Source: Dasania phycosphaerae (GTDB taxonomy: Bacteria > Pseudomonadota > Gammaproteobacteria > Pseudomonadales > Dasaniaceae). From it: a stretch of 64,000 nucleotides of DNA. The notes beneath the pieces were generated by a model, which was not told the origin of the DNA, searched no databases, and saw only the letters and a program-made list of their open reading frames with translations. The position numbers were made by a program, and so were the translations under genes. Where the stretch lies: NCBI RefSeq assembly GCF_026891035.1, contig NZ_JAPTGG010000001.1, positions 186,001-250,000 on the forward strand. The letters are read 5' to 3'. Positions 34,340-43,274 of the stretch are shown here, one piece after another. Numbering within the stretch: the stretch's first letter is position 1; each line of letters opens with the position of its first letter.

Positions 34340-35104
34340 CTAGCGCACTTTCTTTTTACTATATTGCTGATACCACAACACAAAACCCGACAGAGATAAA
34401 AACAGCAGCAATAGCGCCGCCGCATCCACTATCCATACTCCGGCATTACCAAACAGGCGACCGCTGTGTAAATCTAATAACACCCGTTCCCAAGATAAGC
34501 CCTGACCTCTGTAGGCACGAATAATGGCCTGCTCTATTGTTAGAGGTAAGTTAGCCTCAGCATTTACCAGGGGCTGGATTGCATCCACAGGTGTAAAAAT
34601 AAATTGTTCCGCATCCATCACAAAACTGCGCTGAGCGGTGGCCAAGCATAACTGCTGTTCACATAAGCCAAATTTGACTATAGGCACCGGTAAGCCGTAT
34701 ACCGCACTGAGGCTATCTATCACTTCGCCTTGGGGGCTGAGCATTATCACTTGCTGTTGGCAGGCTAGCCAGTAATAGCCTTGGTGCGCAACAGCCGCAA
34801 TTAACGATTGCTGGCATGTGCCTATAAGTTGCTCGTTAAAGTACAACTGTGATTTATCATCACCGCTAAACCAAACATCATTAACGGCAAAAGAGCTTAA
34901 CTTGGGAGTTTGTATACCGTAATAGCCCAATAAGCGCTCGTTGCTCACCGCGGTTTTACCCAAAGAGAGTTCTGAGGTGTGATTCAGCATTAAGCCGGTC
35001 ACAGTAACCAACACTACGACTATTAGCGCCGCCAAGCCCGCCCGGCGATGCCAACGCCACAGCCAGGGCCTGAGGGTCTTATACTGTAGCAGTGTTAGCT
35101 TCAT
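34340..35104 (-). CDS. PepSY-family membrane protein (flavin-linked reductase partner)
   Basis: 254-residue membrane protein with a first helix at about 20-42 (RAGLAALIVVVLVTVTGLMLNH) and a last helix at about 225-245. The large periplasmic part between them includes the PepSY-like stretch LTIEQAIIRAYRGQGLSWERVLLDLHSGRLFG. The pattern fits the small PepSY_TM proteins that shuttle electrons to flavinylated periplasmic proteins. The FMN-binding gene lies 11 bases upstream, so the two are almost surely translated from one message. Confidence 0.78.
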   Translation of the reverse strand: MKLTLLQYKTLRPWLWRWHRRAGLAALIVVVLVTVTGLMLNHTSELSLGKTAVSNERLLGYYGIQTPKLSSFAVNDVWFSGDDKSQLYFNEQLIGTCQQSLIAAVAHQGYYWLACQQQVIMLSPQGEVIDSLSAVYGLPVPIVKFGLCEQQLCLATAQRSFVMDAEQFIFTPVDAIQPLVNAEANLPLTIEQAIIRAYRGQGLSWERVLLDLHSGRLFGNAGVWIVDAAALLLLFLSLSGFVLWYQQYSKKKVR

Positions 35105-35115
35105 GGGTTATAGGC

Positions 35116-35652
35116 TTAGGGGCTGTTGTTTATGGGCTGATAAAACGGTGTGCGTTGATGTAAAAAAAGAGCGAGTGTAGCGATTTTTTTCAATGCACGC
35201 ACGGATAATGTGGCACCGGTGATGCCATCTATGGACTTATCCAACTGTGGCTGCGATTGCTGAGCCAAGGCCACTTGCTGAAACTGGCGAGTAAAAAAGG
35301 GATAACGCACCTCACCGCCACGGCTTTCTCTGTATTCTAAAATGCTGAGGTCGAAGATTTTCCCCGCCTCTACCACCACGCCGACGGTGATGGGTAGCTC
35401 TTTGCCTATTTCTTCCAATACCCAGCCGGTGCGCTGCTTATCGCCCCAATAGCGCAGCCGCAAGGTGCTAAAGCGCCGTCCTAAAATAGCTTCTATTTCG
35501 GCGCGCAGGGTTTTATCCACCCACAGGGTTTGCCATGGGGCATCATTAGCAAAAAAACGCGACTGATACTCAGCCACGCTGATAAATTGTCCTTTTTGCG
35601 CCCAGCTAGCGCCGCTCATCAACAGTAGCAAGACGGCAATAAATGCTTTCAT
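35116..35652 (-). CDS. Periplasmic FMN-binding (flavinylated) protein
   Basis: 178-residue exported protein. The signal peptide is cut near SWA-QKG. The C-terminal FMN-binding domain carries D142-G-I-T-G-A-T148, the motif to which ApbE attaches FMN through the last threonine. The domain otherwise matches the small Fmn_bind proteins of Rnf/Nqr type and of extracellular flavin electron-transfer clusters. It lies between a porin (upstream) and the PepSY gene (downstream). A hairpin terminator ends 12 bases before its start, so its expression is probably reduced relative to the porin. Confidence 0.82.
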   Translation of the reverse strand: MKAFIAVLLLLMSGASWAQKGQFISVAEYQSRFFANDAPWQTLWVDKTLRAEIEAILGRRFSTLRLRYWGDKQRTGWVLEEIGKELPITVGVVVEAGKIFDLSILEYRESRGGEVRYPFFTRQFQQVALAQQSQPQLDKSIDGITGATLSVRALKKIATLALFLHQRTPFYQPINNSP

Positions 35653-35681
35653 AAAAACTCAAAAGGGGCGCAATGCGCCCC
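35653..35681 (-). terminator. Rho-independent terminator/attenuator between porin and FMN-binding genes
   Basis: On the minus strand GGGGCGC-ATT-GCGCCCC (35681 to 35665) is followed by TTTTGAGTTTTT, which runs into the next start codon. It would end most porin transcripts and let some continue into the redox genes. Confidence 0.75.
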
Positions 35682-35701
35682 AAGATATTCGTCATTAAGA
35701 C

Positions 35702-36886
35702 TTAGAATGACCAACCTATACCTAGGTTAAAGGCATCGTCATCGGTGCCTGTGCTGTCGTTAACATAGTCGGTGTAATCGGCTTTTAAGACCACGTTAGG
35801 AGTCAACCAGTAGTTAACACCGTAATCCCAGATTTCATAATCCACAGAGCTGCTTAAACCGGCTTTGTTGTTGTACTCACTGTAACGGGCAAATACACCT
35901 AACCTATCGGTTACCTTGTAGGAAGGCTCTATGTACCAGCCCTCTTGTGAGTCAGTACCAGCGGCTTCAAAAACGTCACCGTCTACATCCCACTCGGCCC
36001 ATAAGGCACGTACAGAGAATGCGTCTATGCTGTAGATAGCGTGTACTTCGGTTAGCATGGCGTCAGCTGTGGCTAAAGCACCTTGAGAAATATCCTCTTG
36101 ATATTGCACGGTAGCAGCTAGCTCTAAACCTTGTACGCCGGTGTACTTAATACGCGCGGTATAGGCCAAGTCGTTGGCTACGGCATTCGCTGATTTTTGA
36201 CGACCGCTGCGGATGTTAGCTTCGTCAGTTTCCAAACCGCTGTGCACTGCAGCGCTATAGCTTAAACCGGGGGCGATTTCGCCGTTAAACATAATACCGG
36301 TTTCCCACCAAGTCGCAGGAATGATCTTAGCTTCTACCACGTTGCGCTCAGTACCGTAAAAGGTATCGGGTTCGTGAGTTTCGTTCATAATGCCCACAGG
36401 AATTAAGAACTGACCCATTTGTACGCTGTGACCCTGAGTGTAATCCCACTCTATATAAGCCTGCTCCAGCTCTACTTCACCGGGCTTGCCGTCACCGGCT
36501 AGGCTGTGCTCTAACTCAATTTCAGAGAAGAAACGCACAGTGTCAGAGAACTGGTGTGACAAAAACATCACAAAGCGGTGGGCGTCCACTTTGTCATCTT
36601 TGTCTTCAAAACGGTTAAAGTGGTGCTCGCCGTAACCGCCGATTTTAGTTTTTTCTACCCACTCGGCCATTTTTGACAATTTGCCAGTAGCTGATTGCTC
36701 AACTGCATCGGCGGTAGCAGCAACTTTAGTTTCAGTTTGCTGTAGTTGACCTTTAAGGTTTTTAATTTCTTGTTGTTGCTCTTGTATCACTTTCCACATA
36801 TCTGCCGTGCTAGGTAAAGGCTCGGCCGCTTGCGCAGTAATAGCTGCAGCGCTAATAGTCGCCGCTAAGATGGTTTGCTTAAACAT
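35702..36886 (-). CDS. Outer-membrane porin with coiled-coil N-terminus
   Basis: 394-residue protein. A signal peptide (AQA-AEP) precedes a short coiled coil (about 28-62; VIQEQQQEIKNLKGQLQQTETKV) that may contact peptidoglycan, then a beta-barrel of repeated alternating strands ending in the outer-membrane C-terminal Phe (NLGIGWSF). It resembles porins of the phosphate-selective OprP/OprO or DcaP style. The gene has a Fur-box candidate about 50 bases upstream and sits between feoAB and the flavin redox genes, which suggests a role in taking up an iron compound. The solute is unknown. Confidence 0.8.
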   Translation of the reverse strand: MFKQTILAATISAAAITAQAAEPLPSTADMWKVIQEQQQEIKNLKGQLQQTETKVAATADAVEQSATGKLSKMAEWVEKTKIGGYGEHHFNRFEDKDDKVDAHRFVMFLSHQFSDTVRFFSEIELEHSLAGDGKPGEVELEQAYIEWDYTQGHSVQMGQFLIPVGIMNETHEPDTFYGTERNVVEAKIIPATWWETGIMFNGEIAPGLSYSAAVHSGLETDEANIRSGRQKSANAVANDLAYTARIKYTGVQGLELAATVQYQEDISQGALATADAMLTEVHAIYSIDAFSVRALWAEWDVDGDVFEAAGTDSQEGWYIEPSYKVTDRLGVFARYSEYNNKAGLSSSVDYEIWDYGVNYWLTPNVVLKADYTDYVNDSTGTDDDAFNLGIGWSF

Positions 36887-36938
36887 GAATGGTGAACTCC
36901 CCTATGAGTCTCGTTTTTAATGTTGCAAGAATAGTAAT

Positions 36939-36957
36939 GCTAGTGAGAATGATTATC
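36939..36957 (-). promoter_or_regulatory. Fur-box candidate upstream of the porin
   Basis: Read on the plus strand, the site GCTAGTGAGAATGATTATC agrees with the 19-base Fur consensus GATAATGATAATCATTATC at 15 positions. It lies 53 bases before the porin start. Confidence 0.65.
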
Positions 36958-37022
36958 AATAGCTAAAAAGAAAAAAACTTACCTTGAGAAAATTTTTTAG
37001 CCCGTAGCCATTAATTAAACAG

Positions 37023-39068
37023 CTATAGATTAACCACCGGGATTTGATCGCGCATACCGCGCCGCATTTGCGCCATGATTAAGCGATAAGCTACGTACAG
37101 CAAAACTGTAGAACCCACTATCCAGCTACCAGCCGCCAGCGGTGCTGAAAACAGCAGGGCAATATGCCACAGGTTAGTCGCCAGCCAATAAGAAAGCAGC
37201 AAGCTCCACACTACCGAAAAGCTCAGCCAAACCTGCCCAGCCTCTTTTTGCATCACACCTATAGTGGCAACACAGGGCGCATAAAGCAGAATAAATACTA
37301 AGTAGCAAAACGCCCCCCAAGCCGAGGGAAACAGGTTTTGCATGGCCTGGTAACTACCGGGCTGCTGAGCGGTGATCTCTTCTTGGGTAGCTGTAATTTT
37401 TAACGGGTCGGTAAAGGCTGTCACCAAACCCACCGCATTTTCAGCGATGCTGGCTAGGGCTTCGGCTAGGTCCGCCCCGTAGCTAGGCAAGCTCACCTCA
37501 TCCGAGGCCTGCACCAGCGGCGGCGCATATAAGGTATCTAAGGTACCCACCACCACTTCTTTAGCGAATAGTCCGGTAAACAAGCCCACCGTGGCTGGCC
37601 AGTTCTGCTCCCCTATACCCATAGGCGTAAACATTGGGGTTAGTGTTTTGCCCACCACCGACAATGCTGACTTCTCGGTATTTTGATTACCCCAGCTGCC
37701 GTCAGAGCCCAATGAGGACACCACGTTAATCACAATAACCACGGCCACAATACGCTTACCCGCGCGCCATATAAAAGACGATAAGCGGTGCCAAGTTTGG
37801 GTCAATATATTGCGCAACAAAGGCTTATGATAGGCGGGCATTTCGGTGACATTAGCCGCCTCTACATTGGCAAATAATGAGCGGCGCAAAATCCAGGCCG
37901 AAGCGATAGCCACCAGTATGCCCAGTAAATACAAAGCAAATATGGCGTTTTGCGCCTGACTGGGGAAAAACGCCGTACCCACAAAAACATACACTGACAA
38001 ACGCGCACCGCAGGACATAAAAGGAGCAATAAAAATAGTCGTTAAGCGAGCACTTACTTGCCCCAAAGCCCTTGAGGCCATTACCGCAGGCACATTACAG
38101 CCAAAGCCTATAATCAGGGGGATAAAGGCCTGCCCGGGCAGCCCTATTTTGGCCATCATACGGTCGATAACAAAGGCGGCACGGGATAAGTAGCCGGAAT
38201 CTTCCAATACCGACATACACAAATACAAACAACCTATAGTGGGGATAAACGTCCCCACTAGCTGCACACCGCCGCCCACGCCATCGGCCACAAAAGCTTG
38301 CAACCACTCTGGCGCACCTAGGCTAAGCAATAACCAGCGCGGAGTCTCTACAAAAAGGCTGCCCAAGACGATATCGAAAAAATCTATAAATACCGCCCCC
38401 AAGTTGACCGAGATGGTAAACAGCATATACATCACCAGCAAAAAGATGGGCAATGCTAGCAGCGGATGCAGCATCCAGTGATCAATACGCTCAGTGCGGG
38501 TTACCCCGTAGTTTTCTACATAACAAGCGGCGGCTACCGCCTTAACATCCACCGTTTTAGGCAACGCAGGATAAGCTACTAACAAGCTGGCGATAGCCGA
38601 CTTAAGCTGATCAAAGCCCTCGCCGGTAGAGGCGGTGACCCCAACGACTGGCAAGCCCGTTTGCTTGCGCAACTCGGCTAGATCGACCTTAATACCTTCG
38701 GCTGCGGCGGTATCTAACATATTCACCACCAGCAACACCGGTTTGCCCATGGCCAACAACTCCGGCAGTAGCGCCAGCTGCCTGGGCAGGCGGGTGGCAT
38801 CTAAGGCCATTAACACTAATTCGGGGTTTTGCTCACTGAGGTATTGGTGAGCAACGCGGGCCTCTATGCCCTGTATATCATCATGCAGGGAATACACCCC
38901 GGGTAAATCCACCACATTGAGCTGCTGATCCGCTAAATTGAGGCGGCCATCTTTGCGCTCAACGGTAACCCCGGGCCAGTTGCCAGTGCGTTGACGAGTG
39001 CCGGTAAGGCGATTAAATATAGTGGTTTTGCCGCAGTTTGGGCTACCTATAATAGCGAGTTCTTTCAC
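37023..39068 (-). CDS. feoB: Ferrous iron transporter FeoB
   Basis: 681-residue inner-membrane Fe(II) transporter. The N-terminal G-protein domain has GSPNCGKTTIFN (G1), GNWPGVTVE (switch I), DLPGVYS (G3) and NMLDTA in the NxxD position. The membrane part contains the paired Gate motifs, including IIGFGCNVPAVMASR and APFMSCGARLSVYVF and, later, GLFAKEVVVGTL. The length is shorter than the 773 residues of Escherichia coli FeoB but normal for the smaller type. The feoA gene lies five bases upstream. No FeoC was seen. Confidence 0.95.
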   Translation of the reverse strand: MKELAIIGSPNCGKTTIFNRLTGTRQRTGNWPGVTVERKDGRLNLADQQLNVVDLPGVYSLHDDIQGIEARVAHQYLSEQNPELVLMALDATRLPRQLALLPELLAMGKPVLLVVNMLDTAAAEGIKVDLAELRKQTGLPVVGVTASTGEGFDQLKSAIASLLVAYPALPKTVDVKAVAAACYVENYGVTRTERIDHWMLHPLLALPIFLLVMYMLFTISVNLGAVFIDFFDIVLGSLFVETPRWLLLSLGAPEWLQAFVADGVGGGVQLVGTFIPTIGCLYLCMSVLEDSGYLSRAAFVIDRMMAKIGLPGQAFIPLIIGFGCNVPAVMASRALGQVSARLTTIFIAPFMSCGARLSVYVFVGTAFFPSQAQNAIFALYLLGILVAIASAWILRRSLFANVEAANVTEMPAYHKPLLRNILTQTWHRLSSFIWRAGKRIVAVVIVINVVSSLGSDGSWGNQNTEKSALSVVGKTLTPMFTPMGIGEQNWPATVGLFTGLFAKEVVVGTLDTLYAPPLVQASDEVSLPSYGADLAEALASIAENAVGLVTAFTDPLKITATQEEITAQQPGSYQAMQNLFPSAWGAFCYLVFILLYAPCVATIGVMQKEAGQVWLSFSVVWSLLLSYWLATNLWHIALLFSAPLAAGSWIVGSTVLLYVAYRLIMAQMRRGMRDQIPVVNL

Positions 39069-39073
39069 GGCGG

Positions 39074-39301
39074 TTATGCAGCAACGACTTGAATCAATTC
39101 AGCATCATCGCTGCGTATGGCGTAAAGGGTGCCCATGCTTTTAATTTGCATAGGTCCTTTGCCGCGGGCGCGGCGCAAAACGGTAACCGGCGCGCCGGGA
39201 ATTAGCCCCATGGCATCACATAGACGAACCAGGGCATTATCACTATTCACGTTCAAAATAGTGGCTAATTGGCCAATATGGAGTTGGTTTAAAGTCATCA
39301 T
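39074..39301 (-). CDS. feoA: Ferrous iron transport protein FeoA
   Basis: 75-residue SH3-like cytosolic protein that supports FeoB. LGQLATI-type opening (IGQLATILNV), LCDAMGLIPGAPVTVLRRARGKGPMQIKS and YAIRSDDAELIQV match the FeoA pattern. Two adjacent ATGs could start it. A Fur-box candidate lies 46-64 bases upstream. Confidence 0.9.
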   Translation of the reverse strand: MMTLNQLHIGQLATILNVNSDNALVRLCDAMGLIPGAPVTVLRRARGKGPMQIKSMGTLYAIRSDDAELIQVVAA

Positions 39302-39346
39302 TTAGGCAGCTCGTATTCCCGAAGAGCAGAACGCTCAAATCTAATT

Positions 39347-39365
39347 AACAATCATTCTCATTATT
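39347..39365 (-). promoter_or_regulatory. Fur-box candidate upstream of feoAB
   Basis: On the minus strand AATAATGAGAATGATTGTT agrees with the Fur consensus at 14 of 19 positions. It shares the core TGAGAATGATT with the site before the porin. Confidence 0.65.
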
Positions 39366-39488
39366 ATTAATGTAAAGGCGATTAAGAGCAAGGGAGATTA
39401 GCGCAAATAGCTGATATTTTTTGCACAGTTCAGCCTGTACTTGATAAGCATCAACTATTTTCTGCTTATTTACTGTTTGCAACGGCCA

Positions 39489-39508
39489 ATATATGGAATA
39501 CCATATAT
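39489..39508. promoter_or_regulatory. Inverted repeat upstream of arsR, putative ArsR operator
   Basis: ATATATGG-AATA-CCATATAT is a perfect eight-base inverted repeat ending 42 bases before the arsR start. Its position suits an ArsR autoregulatory site; the exact consensus for this ArsR type is not known to me. Confidence 0.5.
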
Positions 39509-39550
39509 ATGGTTTTTCGAATATAGCCTAATAGCCTCGAGCAAACTGCC

Positions 39551-39895
39551 ATGGACCCCGTTATTTTTTACAAATGCCTCGCCGAGGAAACTCGGCTGCG
39601 CTGTCTAATGCTTATTGAGCAAGAGCATGAGCTGTGTGTGTGCGAACTGGTCGCGGCACTGGCCGAAAGCCAACCCAAAATTTCCCGCCACCTCGCACAA
39701 TTACGTGCTGCAGGTGTGCTTAGCGATAAACGCCAAGGGCAGTGGGTGTTTTACCAGCTCAATCCACAATTACCGGATTGGGCCTTAACCGTGATCCAAC
39801 AAACCCGCCTGGCCAATCCCAGCTTTATTGCCCAGCACAGCCAGCAACTACAAGCCATGGGCAGCAGACCCCAGCGCAAGCTGAACTGTTGTTAA
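39551..39895 (+). CDS. ArsR-family metalloregulatory repressor
   Basis: 114-residue winged-helix repressor of the arsenical operon. The As(III) site ELCVCEL lies in the DNA-recognition region, followed by the recognition helix SQPKISRHLAQLRAAGVL and the beta-wing DKRQGQWVFYQLN. The C-terminus ends in CC, a further thiol pair. The GAPDH gene begins 18 bases later and arsJ after that, so this is the regulator of an arsenate-resistance operon. Confidence 0.88.
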   Translation: MDPVIFYKCLAEETRLRCLMLIEQEHELCVCELVAALAESQPKISRHLAQLRAAGVLSDKRQGQWVFYQLNPQLPDWALTVIQQTRLANPSFIAQHSQQLQAMGSRPQRKLNCC

Positions 39896-39913
39896 TAGAT
39901 AAGGAGTAGCAAC

Positions 39914-40927
39914 ATGACTATTAAAGTAGGTATCAACGGCTTTGGCCGCATGGGCCGTCTAAGCCTAAGAGCTGGCTGGGATAACCCCCAGTTAGAGTTT
40001 GTACAGATTAACGACCCCGCCGGTGACGCCGCCACCCTCGCCCACTTGCTCAACTTTGATTCGGTACACGGCCGCTGGCAGCATGAGGCCAAAGCGATTG
40101 CCGAGGAGATACACATAGGCAAGCGCCGCTTGACTGTTAGCCATAATAAAGCCATCGCCGATACCGACTGGTCACAGTGCGACGTGGTGATAGAGTCATC
40201 TGGGCTTATGAAAAAACAAACACTGCTACAAGCCTATTTAGAGCAAGGAGTAAAACGAGTAGTGGTTAGCGCTCCGGTAAAAGAAGAAGGCGTACTTAAT
40301 ATTGTGATGGGCGTGAACGACCATTTATACGACCCCGCCCTGCATCCCATAGTCACCGCCGCCTCCTGCACCACTAACTGCCTGGCACCGGCGGTAAAAG
40401 TGTTGATGGATAACATAGGCATTAAGCACGGCTCCATCACCACCATACACTCCATTACCAATACCCAAACCATTTTGGATGCACCACATAGCGACCTGCG
40501 CCGTGCTCGTGCCTGCGGCAGCAGCCTCATCCCCACCACCACCGGCTCAGCCACGGCGATTAGCCATATATTCCCCGAACTAAAAGGCAAACTCGATGGC
40601 CATGCTGTGCGGGTGCCACTCACCAACGCCTCGCTCACCGACTGCGTATTTGAAATGCCACGCGCAGTAAGCCGCGAAGAAATTAACCAGCTGTTTAAAA
40701 CCACTGCACAAGGCGAGTTAAAAGGTATTTTAGGTTTTGAAGAGCGGCCGCTGGTATCTATAGATTACAAAACCGACTCACGCTCTTGCATAGTCGATGC
40801 CGACCACACCTTAGTAGTAAACGGCAGCCAGTTAAAATTATTTTTGTGGTATGACAACGAATGGGGATACGCCAATCGCTGCGCGGAACTGGTATACAAA
40901 GTGGGAGCCATAGATGCTAGTCGCTAG
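39914..40927 (+). CDS. Arsenate-operon glyceraldehyde-3-phosphate dehydrogenase
   Basis: 337-residue GAPDH. NAD-binding GINGFGRMGRL, catalytic ASCTTNCLAP (Cys) and HSITNTQTILD (His), and WYDNEWGYANR are all intact. In ArsJ operons such an enzyme makes 1-arseno-3-phosphoglycerate from arsenate and glyceraldehyde 3-phosphate. The last codons (Asp-Ala-Ser-Arg-stop) run into a heptamer array, and the TAG stop is part of the first repeat, so the natural C-terminus may have been changed by the repeat. Ribosome site AAGGAG is present. Not the housekeeping copy, by context. Confidence 0.92.
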   Translation: MTIKVGINGFGRMGRLSLRAGWDNPQLEFVQINDPAGDAATLAHLLNFDSVHGRWQHEAKAIAEEIHIGKRRLTVSHNKAIADTDWSQCDVVIESSGLMKKQTLLQAYLEQGVKRVVVSAPVKEEGVLNIVMGVNDHLYDPALHPIVTAASCTTNCLAPAVKVLMDNIGIKHGSITTIHSITNTQTILDAPHSDLRRARACGSSLIPTTTGSATAISHIFPELKGKLDGHAVRVPLTNASLTDCVFEMPRAVSREEINQLFKTTAQGELKGILGFEERPLVSIDYKTDSRSCIVDADHTLVVNGSQLKLFLWYDNEWGYANRCAELVYKVGAIDASR

Positions 40928-41027
40928 TCGCTAGTCGCTAGTCGCTAGTCGCTAGTCGCTAGTCGCTAGTCGCTAGTCGCTAGTCGCTAGTCGCTAGTCG
41001 CTAGTCGCTAGTCGCTAGTCGCTAGTC
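40916..41027. repeat. Tandem heptamer array TCGCTAG, fifteen copies
   Basis: Fifteen identical copies of TCGCTAG occupy 40921-41025, with partial units on both sides. The array overlaps the last twelve bases of the GAPDH gene and supplies its stop codon. An inverted partial copy, ACTAGCGACT, lies about 70 bases further on at 41097-41106. Confidence 0.95.
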
Positions 41028-41121
41028 AAAAATCGACGTCACTCCACTTTCTGTCAACTATTATCTTCCGTTTTTTCTAGCATCTAGGAACTTATAACTA
41101 GCGACTTCTTTTAAACCCCTT

Positions 41122-42351
41122 ATGTTTAAAAACTTAACAGCACTCAAACAAAGCAACCCCGCCCTGCAGCAATATTTAATAATTACCGCTAACTACTGGG
41201 CCTTTACCCTTACTGATGGTGCTTTGCGCATGCTGATTGTGCTGCACTTTCATCAACTGGGTTATGACGCCCTAGCTATTGCCTTTTTATTTTTGTTTTA
41301 TGAATTTTTTGGCGTAGTAACAAATTTATTAGGGGGCTGGCTAGGCGCGCGTTTTGGTTTAAACAAAACCATGCAAGCAGGTTTAGTATTGCAAATAGTC
41401 GCACTAAGCATGTTATTAGTGCCCAATGGGCTATTAAGCGTGGCTTGGGTAATGGCGGCGCAGGCGCTATCAGGCATAGCCAAAGACCTTAACAAAATGA
41501 GCGCTAAAAGCGCAATAAAACAACTAATACCCAGCAACGCCGAAGCTAAACTCTACCAATGGGTGGCACTATTAACCGGTTCTAAAAATAGTTTAAAAGG
41601 TGTGGGTTTTTTTCTAGGGGCCGGCCTACTAGCAGCCTTTGGCTTTCATCAGGCCATTTTAATCATGGTGTGCGGTTTAATACTGGTATGCCTAACCAGC
41701 TGGTTTTTGTTGCGCAAGGACTTAGGCCGGGCCAGTTACAAACCCAAGTTTCGCGAGATATTCTCTACCAGTAGGGCTGTTAATATTTTATCGGCAGCGC
41801 GCTTATGTTTATTTGCCTCGCGGGATGTTTGGTTTGCTGTAGCACTACCGGTATACCTAGCTAGCGAACTGGCTTGGAATCACTGGCAAGCCGGTGCTTT
41901 TATCGCTAGCTGGATTATCGCCTACGGTATCATTCAGGGGCTTGCCCCTAGGCTTACCGGCCATAAAAAAAACGCCGCTGCCCCCGACGGCAAAGCCGCA
42001 CTCACATGGGCTAGCTTATTACTGTTAGCCCCTAGCTTATTAGCGCTAGCGCTGACTAGCCAGATAGCCCCGCAAACGTTAACCATTATCGGCCTAATGC
42101 TCTTTGGATTTTTATTTGCCATTAACTCATCAGTGCACAGCTTTTTAATTGTGCATTACGCCAAGGCCGATGGCGCATCCTTAGATGTGGGATTTTATTA
42201 TATGGCTAATGCCTTGGGGCGACTATTGGGTACTTTAGCCTCGGGCTACCTCTATATGCAGCAGGGGTTTATCGCTTGCTTACTGGCCTCCTGCGCGCTT
42301 ATTATTTGCACCGCCTTAATATCACTGGCACTGCCTAGGCATGGCCATTAA
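41122..42351 (+). CDS. arsJ: Organoarsenical efflux permease ArsJ
   Basis: 409-residue major-facilitator protein that exports 1-arseno-3-phosphoglycerate. The opening NYWAFTLTDGALRMLIVLHFHQLGY and FEFFGVVTNLLGGWLG-type second helix (here YEFFGVVTNLLGGWLGARFGLNKT) are diagnostic of ArsJ, and about twelve hydrophobic helices are seen. The ATG has no clear ribosome site. It is separated from the GAPDH gene by about 190 bases that include the heptamer array. Confidence 0.92.
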   Translation: MFKNLTALKQSNPALQQYLIITANYWAFTLTDGALRMLIVLHFHQLGYDALAIAFLFLFYEFFGVVTNLLGGWLGARFGLNKTMQAGLVLQIVALSMLLVPNGLLSVAWVMAAQALSGIAKDLNKMSAKSAIKQLIPSNAEAKLYQWVALLTGSKNSLKGVGFFLGAGLLAAFGFHQAILIMVCGLILVCLTSWFLLRKDLGRASYKPKFREIFSTSRAVNILSAARLCLFASRDVWFAVALPVYLASELAWNHWQAGAFIASWIIAYGIIQGLAPRLTGHKKNAAAPDGKAALTWASLLLLAPSLLALALTSQIAPQTLTIIGLMLFGFLFAINSSVHSFLIVHYAKADGASLDVGFYYMANALGRLLGTLASGYLYMQQGFIACLLASCALIICTALISLALPRHGH

Positions 42352-42383
42352 ATCAGCCAGATTTACACAACCGACATAGACCC

Positions 42384-43274
42384 ATGTACCCACTTGACTA
42401 TATACAACCCGTTTTTCGCCCGCCCAGTGAAGCGCGCTCGCTGATATTGCAAGTCACCAACGGCTGCTCATGGAATAACTGCACCTTTTGCGATATGTAT
42501 ACCGCGCCGCAAAAAAAATTCACCGTTAAACCTATAGCAGAGCTAGAACAAGAACTACTCGCCCTAGCCAACGCCGGCTACCCGGTAGACCGGGTATTTT
42601 TAGCCGATGGCGATGCCATGACCTTATCGGTGCGGCGCTTAACCGAAATACTCAGCACCATTAAACAGTACTACCCCAAGGTACGACGGGTATCGGCCTA
42701 CTGCCTACCCCGCAACTTAAAAAACAAAAGCGTAGCCGAATTAACCGCCCTGCGAGAGCTGGGCCTGGACTATATGTATGTAGGCTGCGAAACCGGTGAC
42801 GATGAATTGCTAACGCTAATAGAAAAAGGCGAAAACTATCAAAGCTCACTCTCGGCCCTGCAAAAAATAAAGCAAGCAGGCATGACCAGCTCAGTGATGA
42901 TATTAAATGGCATAGGCGGGCCGAACTACAGCGCCCAACATGCTAAAAACTCTGCCCGGCTAATGAACGAAGCACAGCCTAATTTTTTAAGTATGCTGGT
43001 ACTAGAGCTTCCCAACGGCGACCAGCGCTTTGCTAAAAATTTTAAAGGGCAATGGCGCAAGCTTAATAAAATGGAATTGTTTGAAGAAATGCATAGTTTT
43101 ATTAGCCAACTAGAACTAGATAAAACTATATTCCGCAGTGATCACGCCTCAAATTACTTGGCCTTAAAAGGCACCTTAGGTAAAGATAAAGCCAAACTCT
43201 TAGACATATTAGATACCGCTATTAATAAGCCGGGATTAATACCACTTAGGGAGGAGTGGCAGCGTGGTTTATAA
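42384..43274 (+). CDS. Radical SAM protein downstream of arsJ
   Basis: 296-residue radical SAM enzyme. The cluster motif is C-S-W-N-N-C-T-F-C, a CX4CX2C spacing found in one uncharacterised branch. It is followed by FLADGDAM and a GCETGDDELL motif. No extra cluster or B12 domain is apparent. It starts 32 bases after arsJ on the same strand and probably belongs to the same transcript, so a link to arsenic or organophosphorus chemistry is possible. It is not clearly ArsS. Its last bases overlap the end of the convergent sulfatase gene by six. Confidence 0.82.
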   Translation: MYPLDYIQPVFRPPSEARSLILQVTNGCSWNNCTFCDMYTAPQKKFTVKPIAELEQELLALANAGYPVDRVFLADGDAMTLSVRRLTEILSTIKQYYPKVRRVSAYCLPRNLKNKSVAELTALRELGLDYMYVGCETGDDELLTLIEKGENYQSSLSALQKIKQAGMTSSVMILNGIGGPNYSAQHAKNSARLMNEAQPNFLSMLVLELPNGDQRFAKNFKGQWRKLNKMELFEEMHSFISQLELDKTIFRSDHASNYLALKGTLGKDKAKLLDILDTAINKPGLIPLREEWQRGL

